Assembly (NCBI GenBank): GCA_910586585.1
Contig: CAJUKA010000006.1
Span: forward strand, 30,887-94,886
Direction of reading: 5' to 3'
Source of the DNA: an uncultured Lachnospiraceae bacterium
Lineage (GTDB): Bacteria > Bacillota > Clostridia > Lachnospirales > Lachnospiraceae
DNA length: 64,000 bases
Shown here: piece after piece, positions 1-7,685 of the stretch
How positions within the stretch are numbered: position 1 is the stretch's first letter
Layout of the letters: each line of letters opens with the position of its first letter
Notes under the pieces: model-generated
Told to the model about the DNA's origin: nothing
Database searches by the model: none
Seen by the model: the letters and a program-made list of their open reading frames with translations, nothing else
Program-made: the position numbers and the translations under genes

Positions 1-492
1 CAGATAGAGCAAGCGTTTGGCAAAAAGCTTCGTATTGTCCGTTGTATGCCCAATACGCCAGCCATGGTGGGAGAGGGAACCACTTGCATTTGCCTGCAGG
101 AAGACACAGACAAGGCAGATGAAGAGCTGGTGCTTGAGATGATGAACAGCTTTGGAAAAGCCAGTATTTTGCCAGAACGCCTGATGGACGCGTTTATTGG
201 GGTAGCAGGAAGCGCACCGGCTTATGTTTTTATTTTTATTGAAGCGATGGCAGATGCAGCAGTTCAGGCAGGGATGCCAAGAAAGCAGGCGTATGAGCTG
301 GCAGCACAGACTGTTCTTGGCAGTGCAAAGCTGGCGCTTGAGACAGGAATGCATCCAGGCGCATTAAAAGATATGGTATGCTCCCCCGGCGGGACAACGA
401 TAGAAGCCGTGAAGGTTTTAGAAGAAAAAGGATTTCGCGCGGCGGTTATGGACGCCGTGGAAGCATGTGTTGAGAAATCAAAAAATATGTAA
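1..492 (+). CDS. proC: pyrroline-5-carboxylate reductase, C-terminal part (5' end outside window)
   Basis: The frame is open from base 1, so only the C-terminal two thirds is visible. ProC reduces 1-pyrroline-5-carboxylate to proline with NAD(P)H in the cytosol. The visible part carries the family stretch RCMPNTPAMVGEG and the C-terminal dimerisation and substrate domain, with GVAGSAPAYVFIFIEAMADA and the signature SPGGTTIEAVKVLEEKG near the end. The first in-frame ATG at 46 is internal to the MPNTP motif and is not a start. The gene ends 8 bp before the convergent gene on the other strand. Nothing looks broken. The assignment is secure. Confidence 0.93.
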   Translation, partial: QIEQAFGKKLRIVRCMPNTPAMVGEGTTCICLQEDTDKADEELVLEMMNSFGKASILPERLMDAFIGVAGSAPAYVFIFIEAMADAAVQAGMPRKQAYELAAQTVLGSAKLALETGMHPGALKDMVCSPGGTTIEAVKVLEEKGFRAAVMDAVEACVEKSKNM

Positions 493-500
493 TAATTCGC

Positions 501-854
501 TTAATCATTCAAGGAAACGCCGTCATTGGAATCATTGTGCCACGTGATAAACTTTGGCGGCTTTTTACTTTTTTCAAAGTATTCAAGGGCTTCCATGACC
601 TGTTGTACAGGAAGGATAAAAGACATTGGATAATAGTCAAGCTGCCCGTTAGATAACAGAAAATCCATCATTTCGCCGTCATCTGTATCTGGATAATCTG
701 GATTCCTAGAACTGAATCCCGCATCACATTGTCCGCGCAGATACATCAGCCAGCCAAAATCACCATGAATTAATCCCATCATTGAAGGCCCATCGCCATC
801 TTCATCGGTATCAATCCAAATTTCTTTATAAGGTCCGTTTTCCCAAATTTCCAT
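501..854 (-). CDS. small acidic protein resembling Imm1-type immunity proteins
   Basis: This 117-aa acidic cytosolic protein has no signal peptide or membrane segment. It has an aromatic-rich core, GWLMYLRGQCDAGFSSRNP, then NGQLDYYPMSFILP and a C-terminal FITWHNDSN. This pattern resembles the Imm1 family of immunity proteins that neutralise deaminase-type polymorphic toxins; that is recalled from family knowledge and not checked by search. The start has a good ribosome site (GGAGG about 7 bp upstream on the minus strand). No toxin gene lies next to it, so if the family call is right it is an orphan immunity gene. It could also be an unrelated conserved hypothetical protein. Confidence 0.55.
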   Translation of the reverse strand: MEIWENGPYKEIWIDTDEDGDGPSMMGLIHGDFGWLMYLRGQCDAGFSSRNPDYPDTDDGEMMDFLLSNGQLDYYPMSFILPVQQVMEALEYFEKSKKPPKFITWHNDSNDGVSLND

Positions 855-882
855 AATGCTCCTCCATTTTTTTGTTTTCTTT

Positions 883-910
883 ATTTTAACACGATTGGAA
901 ATATATGCAA
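883..910 (-). promoter_or_regulatory. possible promoter of the Imm1-like gene
   Basis: On the minus strand TTGCAT (905-910) is followed after 16 bp by TAAAAT (883-888), about 30 bp upstream of the start codon. The spacing is slightly short and the match imperfect. Confidence 0.4.
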
Positions 911-1044
911 GTGCAATGCCAAAGGCGTGTCTGCTGGACTACTTGAATCGTTATTATTGATGGTAAATTGCTGTTATAAGCGGCTTTTTGGCACCAATAT
1001 CAGTCATAAAAATGTAGTCAGCTTTAAATAACGGGGGTTACGAC

Positions 1045-1073
1045 TTGACAAGTTGAGAACTCTTTGCTATATT
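1045..1073 (+). promoter_or_regulatory. SigA-type promoter of the cell-wall hydrolase gene
   Basis: TTGACA (1045-1050), a 17-bp spacer and TATATT (1068-1073) form a near-consensus promoter. It leaves a leader of about 120 nt before the start codon at 1200. The 345-bp gap 855-1199 otherwise holds only AT-rich sequence and the possible divergent promoter at 883-910. Confidence 0.8.
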
Positions 1074-1199
1074 AAAATCGTAACAGGTGTTAATATTTAT
1101 GTAACATTTGTTGCAAAAACGTAAAACTAATAATATATTTTGTCACAAAAGATAAAACATTACGATACAAATAAAGTAAGAAAAGAAATGGAGTAAATC

Positions 1200-2537
1200 A
1201 TGAAGACAAATTGTAAAAAGTGGAAACATCTGCTGTTTATCACAGCAGCCGCTATCACATTTGCATCAATCCCATTCTATACGCTGGCGGCTGACGCCAA
1301 CACAAAGGAACTGGATGGTACAGACAAAAAGCAGGAAGCCACATCAGACAAGATGGATTCAGAGGAAGACCCAGTTACCACAGCAGGCGCGGCAGATTTA
1401 TTAGATGCAGAAATTACGGCGGAAGAGGAAGCGCTTGTGGACAACAGCCTGGAACAGGCAGAAGAACAAAAGCCGGAAACAGCCGAAGTAACACTTGCAA
1501 TGGCTATACCCGATCAGGCAGACCAAGTCAAGACAGAAGAAAAGCCGATGCTGACAGCAGGCGCAGCAAATTTACTCGATGCAGAAATTATTTTGGAAGA
1601 GGAAGAGGCTGCAACATTAATGCAGGGCAGGACAGCGCAGGCAGAAAAACAAGAGCCGGAAGTATTGGAATCAACGCTTGTTATGGCGAAAGTCAACCAG
1701 TATGTCAATATCAGACAGGATGCCGATCAGGATTCAGAGAAGGTTGGCGTACTTTACAAGGATTGCGGCGGTGAAATTGTAGAGAAAAATCAGGAATGGA
1801 CAAAGATTACATCCGGAGATGTTACAGGATGGATAAAAAATGAATACCTCTGCTATGGTGATGAAGCAGAAGAACTTGCAAAGGATGTTGGTCATTTGAC
1901 AGCATATTCGGGGACAGAAACGCTGCGTGTCAGAAAAGAAGCAAGCATGGAGTCCGGAGTCCTTGGACTACTTGCAAACGGGGAAGCTGTTGAGGCAATT
2001 GCTGAGGAAGGCGACTGGGTCAGTGTCAGCTATGAAGGGACAATGGGCTATGTGGCAGCAGAATATGTCAATATCAAATTTGATATTGACACAGCAGAAT
2101 CAATGGAGTCTATCCGTGCGAAAGAAGAAGCAGAACGAGCAAGAGCGGCAGCAGAGGCTGAGGCAAAGAGAAATGCGCAAAAAGAAGCTGTGATGACATC
2201 TGCATCAGAGCTTGACATACTTGCAGCGCTTATTCAGTGCGAAGCTGGCGGTGAGCCGTATGAAGGCCAGGTTGCAGTAGGTTCTGTTGTTATGAATCGT
2301 GTGCGTTCTGGCGGCTATCCTAATAGTATAACAGAAGTTATTTATGCTTCCGGACAGTTTGTACCAGCAGCAAAGGGACGTATGGAGTCCTTGATACTGA
2401 CAGGCAATATCAGGTCATCTTGTGTACAGGCGGCACAGGAGGTTATCAATGGAAGATGCAACGTTGGTGATGCCCTTCACTTTAGAAGAGCTGGAAACAG
2501 AGAGGGCCTAATTATTGGCAACCATGTATTTTATTAA
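1200..2537 (+). CDS. secreted cell-wall hydrolase with two SH3 domains (SleB/CwlJ-type catalytic domain)
   Basis: This 445-aa secreted protein has a signal peptide at residues 1-31 (TAAAITFASIPFYTLAADA). A long acidic linker contains two copies of a roughly 43-residue unit (61-103 and 119-163, each starting TAGAA[DN]LLDAEI). Two bacterial SH3 domains follow at about 164-218 and 233-293, then an Ala/Glu-rich helix at 300-330. The Hydrolase_2 (SleB-like) domain spans about 336-445; its likely catalytic glutamate is E348 in QCEAGGEPYEGQ. The family cleaves peptidoglycan glycan strands; the SH3 domains probably bind the wall. GGAG lies 7 bp before ATG. It is a single gene with its own promoter and terminator. 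A sporulation-cortex or vegetative role cannot be told apart here. Confidence 0.85.
   Translation: MKTNCKKWKHLLFITAAAITFASIPFYTLAADANTKELDGTDKKQEATSDKMDSEEDPVTTAGAADLLDAEITAEEEALVDNSLEQAEEQKPETAEVTLAMAIPDQADQVKTEEKPMLTAGAANLLDAEIILEEEEAATLMQGRTAQAEKQEPEVLESTLVMAKVNQYVNIRQDADQDSEKVGVLYKDCGGEIVEKNQEWTKITSGDVTGWIKNEYLCYGDEAEELAKDVGHLTAYSGTETLRVRKEASMESGVLGLLANGEAVEAIAEEGDWVSVSYEGTMGYVAAEYVNIKFDIDTAESMESIRAKEEAERARAAAEAEAKRNAQKEAVMTSASELDILAALIQCEAGGEPYEGQVAVGSVVMNRVRSGGYPNSITEVIYASGQFVPAAKGRMESLILTGNIRSSCVQAAQEVINGRCNVGDALHFRRAGNREGLIIGNHVFY
1380..1688 (+). repeat. diverged internal duplication in the hydrolase linker
   Basis: Bases 1380-1508 and 1554-1688 encode related acidic units that begin TAGAADLLDAEI and TAGAANLLDAEI and end VTLAMA and STLVMA. 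The copies have diverged in the middle, so this is an old duplication. Confidence 0.7.
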
Positions 2538-2580
2538 GAATCGCATAACGCAACAGATGTAATTTTATAAAGATACAACA

Positions 2581-2613
2581 AAAAAATTGGGCGCAGAAGC
2601 GCTCGATTTTTTT
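2581..2613 (+). terminator. rho-independent terminator after the hydrolase gene
   Basis: An A-run, the stem GGGCGC/GCGCTC with loop AGAA, and a run of seven T. It separates the hydrolase gene from argF. Confidence 0.8.
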
Positions 2614-2708
2614 GGTTGCCCCATTTGTGGAATTGTAGTAAAATGTGGGTATTATTTGAGAAAACAAAATAAGATAAAAATTTTGACGATTCAGAATGGA
2701 GGATAAAA

Positions 2709-3698
2709 ATGGATTTAAAAGGACGCAGTTTTTTGACACTGAAGGATTTCACACCAAAAGAGATAGAATATCTGGTTGATTTGGCGGCTGAATATAAGGA
2801 CAAGAAAAAGAAAGGCATCCCTCATGATACGCTTCGCGGAAAAAATATTGCCCTTATTTTTGAAAAGACAAGCACGCGCACAAGATGTTCTTTTGAGGTG
2901 GCAGCACATGACCTTGGCATAGGGACAACTTATCTTGAGCCCTCTGGGTCCCAGATCGGAAAAAAGGAATCTATCGCAGATACAGCAAGAGTGCTGGGTA
3001 GAATGTATGAAGGAATAGAATATCGTGGATTTGAGCAGGCTATTGTGGAAGACCTTGCCAAATATTCCAAAGTTCCAGTATGGAATGGCCTTACAAATGA
3101 ATATCATCCAACACAGATGCTTGCGGACTTATTAACGATTCGGGAACATTTTGGCTATCTGAAAGGCATAAAGCTTACATATATGGGAGATGCGCGTTAC
3201 AATATGGGCAATTCCCTGATGATAGTATGTGCAAAGCTTGGTATGCACTTTACAGCATGTACCGCAAAAGAATATTTTCCTGAAGAGGCGCTTGTTGCAG
3301 AGTGTCAGGAATATGCAAAAGAGTCAGGTGCTTCTATCACACTGACAGAAGATGTAGATGCGGGTACAAAAGATGTGGATGTGATTTATACAGATGTTTG
3401 GGTTTCCATGGGAGAGCCGGATGAAGTATGGGCAGAGCGTATCAAGGCGCTTTCTCCGTATAAGGTAACAAAGCAAGTGATGGAGAATGCAGGAGAACAT
3501 GCTGTTTTTCTTCATTGTCTGCCGGCATTTCATGATTTAAAAACAAAAATAGGCAAGGAGCAGGGAGAAAAGTATGGATTCACCGAACTAGAAGTTACAG
3601 ACGAGGTTTTTGAATCCGAGAACTCGCTTGTATTTGAGGAGGCAGAGAATAGAATGCATACTATCAAAGCGGTGATAGCTGCGACGCTTGGCGCATAA
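2709..3698 (+). CDS. argF: ornithine carbamoyltransferase
   Basis: This 329-aa cytosolic enzyme transfers a carbamoyl group from carbamoyl phosphate to ornithine, giving citrulline (arginine biosynthesis, or reversed in arginine catabolism). The carbamoyl-phosphate loop STRTRCSF is at residues 55-62. The ornithine-loop motif FLHCLPAFHD is near residue 270. EYHPTQMLADLLTI and GDARYNMGNSL are also family hallmarks. Length is normal. AATGGAGG precedes ATG by a normal spacing. No other arg genes are adjacent, so anabolic or catabolic use is not decided by context. No ARG box was identified. Confidence 0.95.
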   Translation: MDLKGRSFLTLKDFTPKEIEYLVDLAAEYKDKKKKGIPHDTLRGKNIALIFEKTSTRTRCSFEVAAHDLGIGTTYLEPSGSQIGKKESIADTARVLGRMYEGIEYRGFEQAIVEDLAKYSKVPVWNGLTNEYHPTQMLADLLTIREHFGYLKGIKLTYMGDARYNMGNSLMIVCAKLGMHFTACTAKEYFPEEALVAECQEYAKESGASITLTEDVDAGTKDVDVIYTDVWVSMGEPDEVWAERIKALSPYKVTKQVMENAGEHAVFLHCLPAFHDLKTKIGKEQGEKYGFTELEVTDEVFESENSLVFEEAENRMHTIKAVIAATLGA

Positions 3699-3751
3699 AT
3701 CGTCTTAGATTTGTAGGATGTGTCAAAGACCGCACAGAAATGAGGAAAACG

Positions 3752-4747
3752 ATGAAACATGAGGAGATATTAAAAAAACTCCGAGATGCAGGAGATTATG
3801 TGAGTGGTCAGGAACTTTGTGAATATTATGGCGTGTCGAGAACATCTGTTTGGAAAGCGATAAAACAGTTGGAAAAAGATGGGTATGTGATAGAAGCGCA
3901 CAATAACAGGGGTTATAAACTTGTGGAAGCTGATGACACGGAGGTATTTTCAAAGATAGAAATTGAGAGCTGCATGGATACCAAATGGATAGGCAGAAAA
4001 CTTGTATTTCGCAAGGAGACAGGCTCAACAAACCTAGATGCCAAAGAACTTGCAGAAAAAGGGGAAAAATCCGGTGCGCTTGTTGTGGCAGACATGCAGA
4101 CAGCCGGCCGCGGCAGGCGCGGCAGAGGCTGGGAGTCACCCGCAGGGAAGGACATCTATATGACGCTGATGCTCAGACCAGAGTGCAGACCGGAAAAAGC
4201 ATCTGCACTGACTTTGGTGATGGGGATTGCCGTGGCAGAGGCGGTTTGTGAAGTGGTTTCGCAGCCATGCAAAATTAAGTGGCCCAATGATATTGTGATA
4301 AACAATAAAAAAATCTGCGGCATTTTGACAGAAATGAGTGCAGAACCAGATATGATTCATTATGTGGTAACCGGGGTTGGTATTAATGTGAATCAAACAG
4401 AATTTGCGCCGGGCATCAAAGACCATGCAACCTCACTGATTCTTGAAAAGGGAGAAAAAGTGAACCGTTCAAAATTGGTGGCGCGTGTCATGCACTATTT
4501 TGAAAAAAATTATCAAGTGTTTGAAGAAAGCTGGGATCTTAGAAAGCTAAAAGAAAAATATAACGCTTTATTGATTAATTATGGACAGGAAGTTCGTGTA
4601 TTGGACCCAAAAGAACCATATGATGGCATAGCGCATGGAATCAATGAAAAAGGGGAATTGATTGTTGAGAGAAAAAGCGACGGACAGACAATGCTTGTGT
4701 ATGCGGGCGAGGTGTCTGTGCGCGGTGTGTATGGATATGCTGTGTGA
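3752..4747 (+). CDS. birA: bifunctional biotin ligase and biotin operon repressor
   Basis: Makes biotinyl-AMP and attaches biotin to carboxylase carrier domains. The N-terminal helix-turn-helix (SGQELCEYYGVSRTSVWKAI) marks the regulator class that represses biotin genes when charged with biotinyl-AMP. The ligase motifs GRGRRGRGWESP and KWPNDIVI are intact, and the C-terminal SH3-like domain ends with GEVSVRG. I start at ATG 3752 because GAGG lies 6 bp upstream; the ATG at 3740 has no ribosome site. The product is 331 aa. It heads a same-strand run with a small unknown gene, coaX and dusB. Confidence 0.93.
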   Translation: MKHEEILKKLRDAGDYVSGQELCEYYGVSRTSVWKAIKQLEKDGYVIEAHNNRGYKLVEADDTEVFSKIEIESCMDTKWIGRKLVFRKETGSTNLDAKELAEKGEKSGALVVADMQTAGRGRRGRGWESPAGKDIYMTLMLRPECRPEKASALTLVMGIAVAEAVCEVVSQPCKIKWPNDIVINNKKICGILTEMSAEPDMIHYVVTGVGINVNQTEFAPGIKDHATSLILEKGEKVNRSKLVARVMHYFEKNYQVFEESWDLRKLKEKYNALLINYGQEVRVLDPKEPYDGIAHGINEKGELIVERKSDGQTMLVYAGEVSVRGVYGYAV

Positions 4748-4766
4748 AAAAATCGGAGGATGAAAG

Positions 4767-5102
4767 ATGCAGGAAAACAGTGGGCGTGTGGTGCTGTGCG
4801 GGGCAAATGCTTATGAGCAGAAATATTATTTTAATGAGAAATTTAACAGGATTCCCGACGCTATCAAGGAGGAACTGCATATTATCTGTGTGCTGTTCAC
4901 CGAAGAGGTGGGCGGAATTTTCACGATTGTATTGGAGGAAGACGGAAGCGTAAGTTTGGAGACGGACGCTTATGAAGAGGATATCTTGTATGATGAAATC
5001 AGCAGCGGGCTTCTTGTCAGAGAAATCAGAATGCAGAGACAGGAACTTTTGGAGGCGCTGAGCCTTTATTACAGGGTGTTTGTTCTGCAGGAGCAAGGTT
5101 AG
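4767..5102 (+). CDS. conserved small protein of unknown function (DUF6145-like)
   Basis: This 111-aa acidic soluble protein has no signal or membrane helix. Features include VLCGANAYEQKYYFN at the N-terminus, a central VLFTEEVGGIFTIVLEEDG strand pair and a helical C-terminus. I recall a similar protein (DUF6145) in Lachnospiraceae between birA and coaX, but the family name is from memory. It lies 19 bp after birA and 24 bp before coaX with GGAGG at its start, so it is probably co-transcribed with these two cofactor genes. No catalytic motif is visible and no function is assigned. Confidence 0.75.
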   Translation: MQENSGRVVLCGANAYEQKYYFNEKFNRIPDAIKEELHIICVLFTEEVGGIFTIVLEEDGSVSLETDAYEEDILYDEISSGLLVREIRMQRQELLEALSLYYRVFVLQEQG

Positions 5103-5126
5103 GAGCTGCCAGCGAGGAGGTTAGGT

Positions 5127-5897
5127 ATGTTTTTAGTAGTAGATGTTGGAAATACAAACATTACATTTGGTGTATATGACGGTAAGCAGCTTGTTACAAC
5201 ATTTCGCCTGATGGCAAAAACACAGAGGACTTCGGACGAATATGGGGTATTAATTACAGAGCTTTTGACCAAAAATAAAATAAAAACAGAGAAGATAGAA
5301 GGCTGTATTATAGCAAGTGTGGTTCCCAATATCATGCATTCACTGACAGGGGGAATCAAGCGCTATGTGATTGAAAAATTAATGATTGTGGGAGCTGGCA
5401 TCAAGACTGGAATCAGGATTGTGACGGAAAATCCAAAAGAAATAGGACCGGACAGAGTTGTAGATGCTGTTGCGGCATATGAGTTGTATGGCGGTCCGGT
5501 ACTTGTTATGGATTTTGGTACAGCGACTACCTATGACCTTGTCAATGAACAGGGGTGTTTCTGCGCAGGAATCACCGCACCCGGCATCAGGACAGCAGCA
5601 AGAGCGTTGTGGCAGGATGCCGCCAAACTTCCAGAAATCGAAATCAAAAAGCCAGCGTCTATTCTGGCGCAGGAGACGATTTCTAGTATGCAGGCAGGGC
5701 TGGTATATGGACAAATCGGGCAGACAGAATATATTGTAGAGCGCGTCCGAAAAGAATCGGGATATCAAAATCTCAAGGTGGTGGCGACAGGCGGCCTGGG
5801 ACGGATTATTGCTGCGGAGACAGATGTGATACAGGAGTATAACAGTTCGTTAACGTTGGAGGGACTTCGGATTATTTATGAAAAAAACAGCAGATAG
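5127..5897 (+). CDS. coaX: type III pantothenate kinase
   Basis: First step of coenzyme A synthesis: ATP-dependent phosphorylation of pantothenate. This 256-aa ASKHA-fold kinase has the phosphate-1 motif DVGNTNITFGVYDG at the N-terminus, GPDRVVDAVAAYELYG and the MDFGTATTYD phosphate-2 motif, then GITAPGIRTAARALW and VVATGGLGRII. It is insensitive to CoA feedback by family knowledge. AGCGAGGAGG precedes the ATG. The gene sits in the birA-to-dusB run and its last 20 bp overlap dusB, which suggests translational coupling. Confidence 0.93.
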   Translation: MFLVVDVGNTNITFGVYDGKQLVTTFRLMAKTQRTSDEYGVLITELLTKNKIKTEKIEGCIIASVVPNIMHSLTGGIKRYVIEKLMIVGAGIKTGIRIVTENPKEIGPDRVVDAVAAYELYGGPVLVMDFGTATTYDLVNEQGCFCAGITAPGIRTAARALWQDAAKLPEIEIKKPASILAQETISSMQAGLVYGQIGQTEYIVERVRKESGYQNLKVVATGGLGRIIAAETDVIQEYNSSLTLEGLRIIYEKNSR

Positions 5898-6870
5898 TAA
5901 GGGCGGCAGACGGTTAAAAATAGGGAATGTTGTACTTGAAAATAATATTATTCTTGCGCCGATGGCAGGTGTTACAGACCTGCCATTTCGTTTGATTTGC
6001 AAGGAGCAGGGAGCCGGACTTTTATGCATGGAAATGGTAAGCGCTAAAGCGGTTCATTTTCGGAATCAGAATACAGAGGCATTGATGGAGATTCACCCGT
6101 ATGAATCTCCAGTTTCTTTGCAGATCTTTGGATCAGAACCAGAAATTATGGCGGAGACGGCAGCGTATATTGCGGATCGTCCATTTGCAGTGTTGGATAT
6201 CAATATGGGGTGTCCGGTGCCCAAGGTGGTAAATAATCATGAGGGAAGTGCACTCATGAAAAATCCGAGGCTTGCGGGTGAAATTATCTATGCAGTGACA
6301 CATGCAGTCAAAAAGCCTGTGACAGTGAAAATCCGAAAAGGCTTTGATGATTCGTGTATCAATGCAGTGGAGATTGCTAAGATTGCGGAACAAAATGGTG
6401 CGGCAGCAGTTGCGGTGCATGGCAGGACAAGAGAGCAGTATTATTCCGGAAAGGCAGACTGGGATATTATCAGGCAGGTAAAGGAGGCAGTGGGCATTCC
6501 GGTGATTGGCAATGGAGACGTGACAGATGCCATGTCAGCGGCCAAAATGTTTTCGGAGACGGGCTGCGATGGCATTATGATAGGTAGAGCGAGCCGCGGG
6601 AATCCATGGATTTTCCGTGAAATCAATCATTTTTTGGATACGGGAACGATACCAGAACGGCCAACGAAGCAGGAAGTCTGTGAGACTATTTTAAAACATG
6701 CCAGACTGCAGCTTCAATATAAAGGGGAGTATCTTGCAGTGCGTGAGATGAGAAAGCATGTGGCGTGGTATACAACAGGCTATCCACATTCCGCCAGACT
6801 CAGGCAGATGGTGAATGAAATACAAACCATCGCAGCGCTTGAGAAAAGTATTATGGAGATATTTGCGTGA
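5878..6870 (+). CDS. dusB: tRNA-dihydrouridine synthase
   Basis: This FMN enzyme reduces uridines in the tRNA D-loop. The 330-aa TIM barrel begins LENNIILAPMAGVTDLPFR. It carries the catalytic cysteine in NMGCPVPKVV, the tRNA-binding VKIRKGF and VHGRTREQYYSGKADW, and the FMN-phosphate site GDGIMIGRASRGNPWIF with slight variation. The ATG at 5878 lies inside the end of coaX, giving a 20-bp overlap; GGAGGG is about 15 bp upstream, longer than ideal, so translation may depend on coupling to coaX. The dusB-type subfamily is the usual one in Firmicutes. Confidence 0.92.
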   Translation: MKKTADSKGGRRLKIGNVVLENNIILAPMAGVTDLPFRLICKEQGAGLLCMEMVSAKAVHFRNQNTEALMEIHPYESPVSLQIFGSEPEIMAETAAYIADRPFAVLDINMGCPVPKVVNNHEGSALMKNPRLAGEIIYAVTHAVKKPVTVKIRKGFDDSCINAVEIAKIAEQNGAAAVAVHGRTREQYYSGKADWDIIRQVKEAVGIPVIGNGDVTDAMSAAKMFSETGCDGIMIGRASRGNPWIFREINHFLDTGTIPERPTKQEVCETILKHARLQLQYKGEYLAVREMRKHVAWYTTGYPHSARLRQMVNEIQTIAALEKSIMEIFA

Positions 6871-6890
6871 GGCAATAAGGGCGGTATTGA

Positions 6891-6919
6891 TTGACGCACT
6901 TGCTTTTCAATGATAAAAT
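6891..6919 (+). promoter_or_regulatory. promoter of hypB and the following genes
   Basis: TTGACG (6891-6896), a 17-bp spacer and TAAAAT (6914-6919), 42 bp upstream of the hypB start. It is the only clear promoter seen before hypB, the oxidoreductase, hypA and the membrane protein, so the four may form one operon. Confidence 0.75.
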
Positions 6920-6961
6920 ATAAGTATAATTCTATTTTGGCATAGCCAGTGAGGTGCACCA

Positions 6962-7630
6962 ATGAAACAGGTACGGATTTTAGAAATTAAACAGAGTGTT
7001 TTTGCAGATAATGACAGACAGGCAGAACTTCTGCGTCAGGATTTGAAAGAGAACGGTGTATTTCTTTTGAATCTCATGTCGTCCCCTGGTGCAGGAAAGA
7101 CGACAACGCTGATGCGTACAATAGAAGCACTGAAAGATACGCTAAAAATTGGCGTAATGGAGGCAGATATTGATTCGGATGTGGATGCGGAGACAATTTC
7201 ACAAACCGGAGTCAAGGTAATACAGCTTCACACAGGGGGAATGTGTCACTTAGACGCTGAGATGACGAGACAAGGACTTGAAGGGCTAGAGACAGGCGAT
7301 ATTGAACTTGCCATTCTTGAGAATGTTGGAAATCTTGTCTGTCCGGCAGAATTTGACACTGGAGCGGTAAAGAACGCCATGATATTGTCTGTGCCAGAGG
7401 GGGATGACAAGCCTTTGAAATATCCCTTGATGTTTTCAATTTGTGATGTTGTATTGATTAACAAAATAGATGTTATGCCTTATTTTGATTTTGATCTTGC
7501 AAGGTGCAAAGAATATATCCATATGCGCAATCCAGACGCAACAATCATTCCCATCTGTGCAAAGACAGGAGAGGGAATGAAAGCGTGGACGGACTGGCTC
7601 GTGCAGGAAGTCAGCCAATGGCGCATGTAG
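6962..7630 (+). CDS. hypB: nickel-incorporation GTPase HypB
   Basis: This SIMIBI-class GTPase drives nickel insertion, usually into [NiFe]-hydrogenase, with HypA as partner. The 222-aa protein shows a P-loop in NLMSSPGAGKTTTLM, the EADIDSDVDAETI switch region, the G-domain metal site GGMCHLDAEM (Cys-His), ENVGNLVCPAEFD and INKIDVMPYFDFD. It lacks the N-terminal CxxCGC motif and the His-rich stretch of some HypB proteins, so only the G-domain metal site is present. No hydrogenase structural gene is in the window; the client may be another nickel enzyme. AGTGAGGTG precedes the ATG. Confidence 0.92.
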   Translation: MKQVRILEIKQSVFADNDRQAELLRQDLKENGVFLLNLMSSPGAGKTTTLMRTIEALKDTLKIGVMEADIDSDVDAETISQTGVKVIQLHTGGMCHLDAEMTRQGLEGLETGDIELAILENVGNLVCPAEFDTGAVKNAMILSVPEGDDKPLKYPLMFSICDVVLINKIDVMPYFDFDLARCKEYIHMRNPDATIIPICAKTGEGMKAWTDWLVQEVSQWRM

Positions 7631-7685
7631 ATACAATATATATTAAGGAAGACTTTGCTTACATTCAATACAAGGGAGGGAAGAT

